64,000 nucleotides of DNA from Polyangiaceae bacterium. Its GTDB lineage: Bacteria > Myxococcota_A > Polyangia > Polyangiales > Polyangiaceae. Position 1 is the stretch's first letter; each line of letters begins with the position of its first letter. The stretch lies in contig JAWKRG010000002.1 of the NCBI GenBank assembly GCA_041389725.1, forward strand, positions 1 to 64,000, given 5' to 3'. The position numbers and the translations under genes are program-made. Positions 59,044 through 64,000 of the stretch are shown piece by piece. The notes beneath the pieces were generated by a model. The model was not told the DNA's origin, ran no database searches, and saw only the letters and a program-made list of their open reading frames with translations.

Positions 59044-61080
59044 TCGCCAAGCCTGGGCGAAGTTGGTGCGCTCGGCTTGCACCAGTTGCTCGACGCCCGT
59101 GCCAATCAGCACCGCGGTCAGCACGATGTGCAGCAGGGTCGCCGCAGACAGGAACACCAGAGTCCCGACCGGCGGAAGGTTCATCACGACTGGCAGCAGC
59201 ACCAGCTTGCCACCTTCCACCGCGTAGCTTGGGGAAATGACGCCCGTTAGTTGCAGGGCCAGAGGCAGGAATACGGCCACCAGGGACAGCAGCAGCACGA
59301 AGCGCCGCGTGATGTAGTTCGCCCGCGTGCTGATCATCGACACCGCCGCCGCCGTGGACGCCACCGCGGGAGTGAACACCAGGGGTCCCATCAACAGGCT
59401 GGAAAGTCCCACCACGACGAAGGAAAGCACCAGCCCCCAGCGCATGTAGGCCGGTCCGGCGTTCCCCGTTTTCCACATCCACAGGCCGTAGCCGGCTACC
59501 AGGAGCACCGTCGTTTCCGTGAGCACCGCGCAGGGCCAGCTGCGCACGCCGAGCCACAGGAATAGCGGCGACATCAAGAGCCAGCTCAGAAACCCAAAGC
59601 CCATGCGCTTGGCCGCGCGCGCGCGATCCTGACGCTCGGACTCTTTGAGCTCCGCCTCGGCTTTCGCCGGTAGCTCCGTCGCGGGTGAGGTGACCCAGTT
59701 CGTCAGCACCTTCAGCGCATCACGGTTGCTGGGGTCGAGCGCCAGCGCGCGCGTCAGCTCTTGCATGGCGCGCGCTTGCCGATCGTCGCTCACCTCCGGA
59801 TCCGAGAGCATTTCGTGGGCGCGTTCCACGTGACCTCGGGAGAGCTCTCGACGCTTTTCCGCGTCCTGTTCGCCATCCAGCACCGCTTCGATGGCCTCGT
59901 GCAGTTCCCGCGCGGAACCGAAGCGTTGCGCTGGATCCGGCGCGCAAGCCCGCACGCAGATGGCATCGAGTTCGGGCGTGATGTCCAGCTCCGGCGCGCG
60001 GCTGCGAGGCGAAGCGTCGACGCCGCGCAGGGTCTGCACCAGCACGTCCTGCAAGCTGCTTCCCGTGACGAAGGGGCGCTGGGTCAAGAGTTCGAACAAG
60101 ATGACACCAAGAGCGTAGACGTCCGAGCGCGCATCGATGGCGTCGATGTCGCCCGTCGCTTGCTCCGGCGGCATGTACCCCGGCGTGCCGACCAAAGCGC
60201 CCGCCGCGGTGTGATCGATGTTAGATTCCGGCTCGCCATCGGGAGCGAGCGACAAGTCCGCCGCGCCAAGGATCTTGGCGACGCCCCAATCGAGCACGTA
60301 CACCTCGCCGTAGTCGCCAAGCATGATGTTCGCGGGCTTCAGATCGCGGTGCACGACGCCACGTCGGTGCGCCAGCTCCACTGCCAGACAGACTTGAGAG
60401 ATCGACGAGAGCAGCTTGCGATGGGAGTATCGCTCACAGATCTCCGGCACGCCTTCACGCAAGCCGACGATGATCTCCTCGAAGGTGTGACCCTTGACCC
60501 GCTTCATGGTGAAGAAGGCGTTGCCGTCGGCGTCTCGACCAATGTCGTAGACCGGCACGATGCTCGGGTGCTCCAGCTGCCCCTGTACGCGAGCCTCCCG
60601 CAGAAAGCGCGCACGGGCGCTGCCGGTGGAGCCACTGCGCAGGTGCATCACCTTCATGGCGACTTCGCGCCCCACGAACTCGTCCGCGCACAGGCGCACC
60701 TCACCCATGCCCCCAGCTCCGAGCAACCGTCGCTCTTCGTAGCGACGACCGGCATCGAAAGACACAGGTCCCACGTCCACCACGCGCGGCTCGCTGCCGC
60801 TGCTACTCCTCGCCAGGGTCGGCGCCGTCGCCGCGTCTGCACTGGCGGGCCCTAGGGCGGCTTCGGCGCTGGCCGGTGCGCCGGGGCTCGCCAACGTCGC
60901 ACCTTCGGGCTGCTTTTCGCGCCCACGGCTTCCGCTCTGCTTCTCGCGCAAACGATTTCCGTTTTGCTCTGCACTCTCGCGGCTTCCGCTCTGCTTCTCG
61001 GCAACGAGCGTGGCGGCCTCGCTCTCCGCACTCGCATCGTCCAGGGGAACCGTCTTGGCGGAGTCCTCTCGGCTGTCCAT
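59017..61080 (-). CDS. Ser/Thr protein kinase with C-terminal multi-pass membrane region
   Basis: A 687-residue kinase. After a Ser/Glu-rich N-terminus with KQSGSRE repeats (~25-60), the kinase domain spans ~110-390: LGAGGMGEVRL, VAMKVMH, HRDLKPAN, LDWGVAK and GTPGYMPPEQ. The DFG motif is DWG, a variant seen in some bacterial kinase groups; catalysis is still plausible. A helical stretch (DGEQDAEKRRELSRGHVERA) and four to six membrane helices (LLMSPLFLWLG; LTETTVLLVAGYGLW; GLVLSFVVVGLSSLLMG; FVLLLSLVAVFLPLALQ) follow. The start at 61080 is chosen over an open frame extending to 61209. Confidence 0.9.
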   Translation of the reverse strand: MDSREDSAKTVPLDDASAESEAATLVAEKQSGSRESAEQNGNRLREKQSGSRGREKQPEGATLASPGAPASAEAALGPASADAATAPTLARSSSGSEPRVVDVGPVSFDAGRRYEERRLLGAGGMGEVRLCADEFVGREVAMKVMHLRSGSTGSARARFLREARVQGQLEHPSIVPVYDIGRDADGNAFFTMKRVKGHTFEEIIVGLREGVPEICERYSHRKLLSSISQVCLAVELAHRRGVVHRDLKPANIMLGDYGEVYVLDWGVAKILGAADLSLAPDGEPESNIDHTAAGALVGTPGYMPPEQATGDIDAIDARSDVYALGVILFELLTQRPFVTGSSLQDVLVQTLRGVDASPRSRAPELDITPELDAICVRACAPDPAQRFGSARELHEAIEAVLDGEQDAEKRRELSRGHVERAHEMLSDPEVSDDRQARAMQELTRALALDPSNRDALKVLTNWVTSPATELPAKAEAELKESERQDRARAAKRMGFGFLSWLLMSPLFLWLGVRSWPCAVLTETTVLLVAGYGLWMWKTGNAGPAYMRWGLVLSFVVVGLSSLLMGPLVFTPAVASTAAAVSMISTRANYITRRFVLLLSLVAVFLPLALQLTGVISPSYAVEGGKLVLLPVVMNLPPVGTLVFLSAATLLHIVLTAVLIGTGVEQLVQAERTNFAQAWRLRRLLPDG

Positions 61081-61386
61081 CGGCCGAAGCCTAGCAGACC
61101 CACGAAGCGTCACCCTCCTGCGAACGCGCTTCGCGAGACCCGAAGGGTGGGTTCCGAAGCGGCTCGCGCCTGTACGTCCGCGCCGCGGCATGGGCGCCGG
61201 CCCCCGCAAGTCTTGTTACCCCATGGCTCCACCGTGCCCGCTCCGTTGTAACCGCAGGCGACTCTCCGCCCCGAGTCGTTTGCGAAAGCACCGGAGAAAA
61301 CGGCCTCGGCGCGCACGGCATGCCCCGTGCTCAAGGGAAAGGTGAAGGCGGCCACGACGGACGCCCCAAAACGAGGAATCTCAATC
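61081..61386. other. Divergent promoter interval
   Basis: 306 bases between the kinase start (minus) and the secreted-protein start (plus). GAGGAA lies 10 bases before ATG 61387. No operator, repeat or small gene was recognised. Confidence 0.4.
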
Positions 61387-61821
61387 ATGAAGTATCTAAA
61401 GGGTTTGCTGGCTGCTGTGGCGATGACTGGAATGTTCTCGAGCGTGATGACGGCAACGCCGTCGGCTCGAGCTGGCTCCAACACGTGCAAGGACGTGAAG
61501 TTCAAGTTCACCAACAGTCATCGTGACGGACGTGACATCAAGGTCGTCAAGGTCGAGCACTTCAGTGCTCACGATAGGAAGTGGCGGACCGAGGACGTCG
61601 CAGACGAGACCTGCAGCCAAGGTCGCACCTGCACCACGAACGGCGACAACCTCGCTGGTGTGGAAGCCCGGGATATCTCCAAGGTCAAGTTCCACTACAA
61701 GGTCAAAGACGCCGCCGGCAATTGGACCGCAACCATCGTGGGTGGTGAAAAGGCCGTGTCCGCAGCGCAGCAGGAATGCCGCGCGGGCGCCATCTACGGC
61801 CCCTGGGCCATCACCGGCTAG
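61387..61821 (+). CDS. Small secreted protein of unknown function
   Basis: A 144-residue protein with a signal peptide (YLKGLLAAVAMTGMFSSV, cleavage near SARA-G). The mature part is beta-rich with charged turns (VKFKFTNSHRDGRDIKVVKV, EHFSAHDRKWRTEDVADE), a CSQGRTC Cys pair and HYKVKDAAGNWTATIVGGE. Four Cys in total, including the first (NTCKD) and EC near the end. No family recognised. Confidence 0.75.
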   Translation: MKYLKGLLAAVAMTGMFSSVMTATPSARAGSNTCKDVKFKFTNSHRDGRDIKVVKVEHFSAHDRKWRTEDVADETCSQGRTCTTNGDNLAGVEARDISKVKFHYKVKDAAGNWTATIVGGEKAVSAAQQECRAGAIYGPWAITG

Positions 61822-61937
61822 AGCCAACGCCCTACCGCACGGAACGCATGCAGCGCCTGACGGCTGCGCAGCGATGGCAACGCGCCGCCCCGCACGTTCG
61901 GGGCGGCGTTCAGCCGCAGAGGCGATCCGCGTTTCTG

Positions 61938-63092
61938 CTAGTGCAAGGGAACCAGTTTGGGCGGGGCGGGTCTCGCTGCCACTTGGAAGCTCGTCGACGC
62001 TTCCGTGGCCGTGCCTCCGGTGCGACGAATCGTCCGGAAAGCGACCGCGTAGGACAAAGGCTGCGCGCTGCCGTTCGCGGGCGCTGTGAACGTAGCCACC
62101 CACGGACCACTCGGCGGCGACTTCGGAGCAAGCTTGAGCGCGACCTGAGTCGCGGCCCCACCCGCAGGCGTCACGACTGCGCTCGCAGACGCGGCTTCAT
62201 AGTGCGACACAGTGAGACTCAGATTCACGATACCGCCACCAGACGGGACGGCGGAGGGCGTGGCGCTTCGGGCGGGCGCCGGGGGTGCCACGACGTGGAA
62301 CCACACGTCCGCGAAGACTGCGTTCGTGCCGCTCTTGCAGCTTCCGGTCACAAACACCTTGGTCTTGTAGTCGCCGGCTGCGGGGCGCCCACTCAAGGCG
62401 ACTTCCCCCGTAACCACCAGCCCCGTTGGAAGCCCACTCCCGGTGAACTTCACCATGTAGGGCGGGATGCCTCCCCCGACCAACCAGCTAGCTGTGAGCG
62501 AGTTGACCATCTGATCCGGCACGAGATAGATCGTGTTGCCGACCAGTAGCTGCGGGCACGGCTGACAGGTGAGCTGCACCGGCGGCGCGTCGAGCAGGTA
62601 CCGCTTGGAATCCCCGTTCGCGTAGTTCTGCATGACTTGCACCTTCGTGTACGGTATCGGATGCTGCGTGATGAACGCGGCGCCGCTGTTGTTGCCGGTC
62701 TGGCACCTCCCGGCGAACGCCGCGTTGACGGACGACACACTCGTTGCGTTGCTTGCGCCGGGGAAGACGAAGCCGAAGGTTAGATTGTCGAAGTTGCAGA
62801 GATTCGGGTAGCGCTCATAGGGACTCGTCGGATGGTACTGAATACGCAGCGTGTTCATGGACACGTAGACCTTGGCGACCTTATGACAGAACGCACCGGA
62901 CTCGTGATGGGAGACGGTTACCTGCGACGCCGTGCCCGTGACGTTTCCGTGGTTGTCGACGTTGACGACGAACGCCGTGGTGGGGATCTGAATCGAGGTC
63001 GTCCCATGTTCGGCGTCGAGATCACTGCCCTTGCTGGATGACGTGAGGAACACGAGACCCGTCGCTGCCGCAATGCCCAGTTTGCTGGTCAT
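61938..63092 (-). CDS. Secreted protein with Ig-like putative adhesion domains
   Basis: A 384-residue protein; GAGGA precedes ATG 63092. The N-terminal signal (KLGIAAATGLVFLTSSSKG) is weak. Residues ~25-185 form a beta-rich region with Cys (FCHKVAKVYVSMN, NLCNFDNLTFGFVFP, GRCQTGNNSG). A putative Ig-like segment follows (~205-265, WLVGGGIPPYMVKFTGSGLP, GRPAAGDYKTKVFVTGSCKSG), and a final fibronectin/Ig-like part (PSGGGIVNLSLTVSH ... SYAVAFRTIRRTGG). Probably cell-surface or secreted. No enzyme motif. Confidence 0.7.
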   Translation of the reverse strand: MTSKLGIAAATGLVFLTSSSKGSDLDAEHGTTSIQIPTTAFVVNVDNHGNVTGTASQVTVSHHESGAFCHKVAKVYVSMNTLRIQYHPTSPYERYPNLCNFDNLTFGFVFPGASNATSVSSVNAAFAGRCQTGNNSGAAFITQHPIPYTKVQVMQNYANGDSKRYLLDAPPVQLTCQPCPQLLVGNTIYLVPDQMVNSLTASWLVGGGIPPYMVKFTGSGLPTGLVVTGEVALSGRPAAGDYKTKVFVTGSCKSGTNAVFADVWFHVVAPPAPARSATPSAVPSGGGIVNLSLTVSHYEAASASAVVTPAGGAATQVALKLAPKSPPSGPWVATFTAPANGSAQPLSYAVAFRTIRRTGGTATEASTSFQVAARPAPPKLVPLH

Positions 63093-63443
63093 GACATCCT
63101 CCACTCGGCCCTCCCGTCCGGAACGACCGTCGGGGGGCCGAAGACCCGAAACTCCGGGAAGAACGAGGCAAGTTCCGTTCCCTGCGAGCTTTTGGCTGGA
63201 CCAGTCAAAGCTTTCACGAAAGCGATGCGACGCGCGATCCGCGAGCGCACCCGTTGCGCAACGAAGCGATTGACCGCTGTCAGGGCGCTTGTTCCCGGTG
63301 AGACTGGCCTCTGCTCACCACGTGGCTTTGCACGAGGGTCACATCAGATAGTGGAGGGGCTTCTTGGTAGACGACTTGCCCCTGCGCGCTGAGGGCGCAC
63401 GTCGCCTGGACGTAGTGCGAGTGGCGCGACTACCATCCGTCGC
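63093..63443. other. Gene-free interval
   Basis: 351 bases between the secreted-protein start (minus) and the next gene (plus). No ORF, repeat or regulatory motif could be recognised. Confidence 0.4.
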
Positions 63444-64000
63444 ATGGACGAAGAAGCGCGCTTTCAGTACTTCGCCGATCTGCGTGACCTGTGTGTGGCC
63501 CATCTGGAAGATGGCGAACTCGAACAGGCTAGCGCAGTGGCCAAGCGCATGTACGAAGAGGCTCAGGACTACGACGAGCGAGCGGCAGCCTGTGACTTGG
63601 TTGGCGCCGTCGCGGAGGAGAAGGAGGACTTCGTCGAAGCGATCGAAGCGTATCAGCGCTGGCTGCAGACCGCTCAGGAGATGTGCGCCGAAGCCCCCGA
63701 CGACGCCGGGGTGAAGGTGGAGCTCGCGCAGGCGAACTCGCGCCTGGGGGAGGCGGCGATGGCGGTCGAAGACTGGGAGCTTGCGCTGCGTTCGCTCGGA
63801 CTGGAAGGGTGCGCGGGGATCCTAGAAGGGCTGCATGCCGTCTTTGGCGACGACCCGGAGTTGCTCGAGGACTGGGTCGTCAGTCTTTCCCAAGCCAAAA
63901 CCGCTGCGGCGCAACTGGGGCTCGACGACCTGTCGGCAGATCTCGACGCACGTCGCGCCCGCGTTCAAGAGGCGCTCGACAATGTCCCGTACGACAATGA
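63444..64000 (+). CDS. Helical-repeat (TPR-like) protein, 5' part
   Basis: At least 185 residues, running off the right edge. ATG 63444 begins FQYFADLRDLCVAHLEDGEL, followed by alternating amphipathic helices (ASAVAKRMYEEAQDYDERAA, FVEAIEAYQRWLQTAQEM, LAQANSRLGEAAMAVEDWEL) with the spacing of tetratricopeptide repeats. Acidic, no signal peptide. A scaffold for protein-protein contacts is likely; no specific family was recognised. Confidence 0.7.
   Translation, partial: MDEEARFQYFADLRDLCVAHLEDGELEQASAVAKRMYEEAQDYDERAAACDLVGAVAEEKEDFVEAIEAYQRWLQTAQEMCAEAPDDAGVKVELAQANSRLGEAAMAVEDWELALRSLGLEGCAGILEGLHAVFGDDPELLEDWVVSLSQAKTAAAQLGLDDLSADLDARRARVQEALDNVPYDN

Noticed and set aside
61110..61514. 134-codon minus-strand frame
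   Set aside because: Antisense to the start of a secreted-protein gene with a clear signal peptide and ribosome-binding site.
1..64000. tRNA, rRNA or complete insertion sequence
   Set aside because: No cloverleaf with a recognisable T-loop, no rRNA-like block and no intact transposase with terminal inverted repeats was found on reading; a dedicated tRNA or IS search could still change this.

Overview
The window is GC-rich DNA from what looks like a myxobacterium (Myxococcota, most likely the Polyangia/Sorangium side). The evidence is content, not a phylogenetic test: three Hanks-type Ser/Thr kinases, many lipoproteins with Gly/Ser/Thr-Gly-Gly linkers after the lipid-anchor Cys, a Cys-hydrophobic-Arg tail of the MYXO-CTERM kind, an ElbD-like ether-lipid megaenzyme, FHA and DUF2330 proteins, and three lipoproteins of the formylglycine-enzyme-like fold.

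Layout. 0-11.4 kb: minus-strand metabolism and envelope genes. These are metH (5' end only) translationally coupled to an ArsR-type regulator/methyltransferase fusion with a visible promoter-operator, a lipoprotein, a Tat-exported DUF362 protein, a Mur ligase without its first domain, a receptor kinase and a SprT-like peptidase. 11.6-20.4 kb: DUF2330 surface protein, CDGSH protein, C-type-lectin lipoprotein, four-S1-domain RNA-binding protein, htpX, an epimerase, and a MoaD-like/Asp-box propeller pair. 20.4-33 kb: a secreted transglutaminase-elicitor-like protein with two somatomedin-B modules behind a CRP-like site, a damaged nucleotidyltransferase, a LamG lipoprotein, a kinase plus partner, and the 1602-residue reductase/ligase/ACP/acyltransferase/SCP2 protein. 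33-49 kb: an accessory zone packed with intergenic repeats. It holds an HNH nuclease, three SUMF1-like lipoproteins, a 12-module zinc-ribbon protein and its degraded copy, an Rpn-type nuclease with an internal deletion, two antitoxin-like small proteins, a DarG-like macro-domain protein and a Schlafen/AlbA_2 ATPase. 49-64 kb: beta-helix lipoprotein, SPFH protein, Uma2 protein, an AbiE toxin-antitoxin pair, a cyclic-diphosphoglycerate-synthetase-like GTPase, an exported TldD/PmbA pair, a kinase, two secreted proteins, and the start of a helical-repeat protein that leaves the window.

The most unusual features are non-coding. A mosaic family of GATCCGGGACC-type repeats fills gaps from 22 to 44 kb. 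A ~45-bp element (GGGTCTCG ... GCGCGTCCCGCG) recurs at six sites on both strands. Short tandem repeats at the 3' ends of three genes duplicate the last codons and the stop. No rRNA, tRNA, CRISPR array or complete insertion sequence was seen. Functions are read from motifs by eye; no database search was possible.
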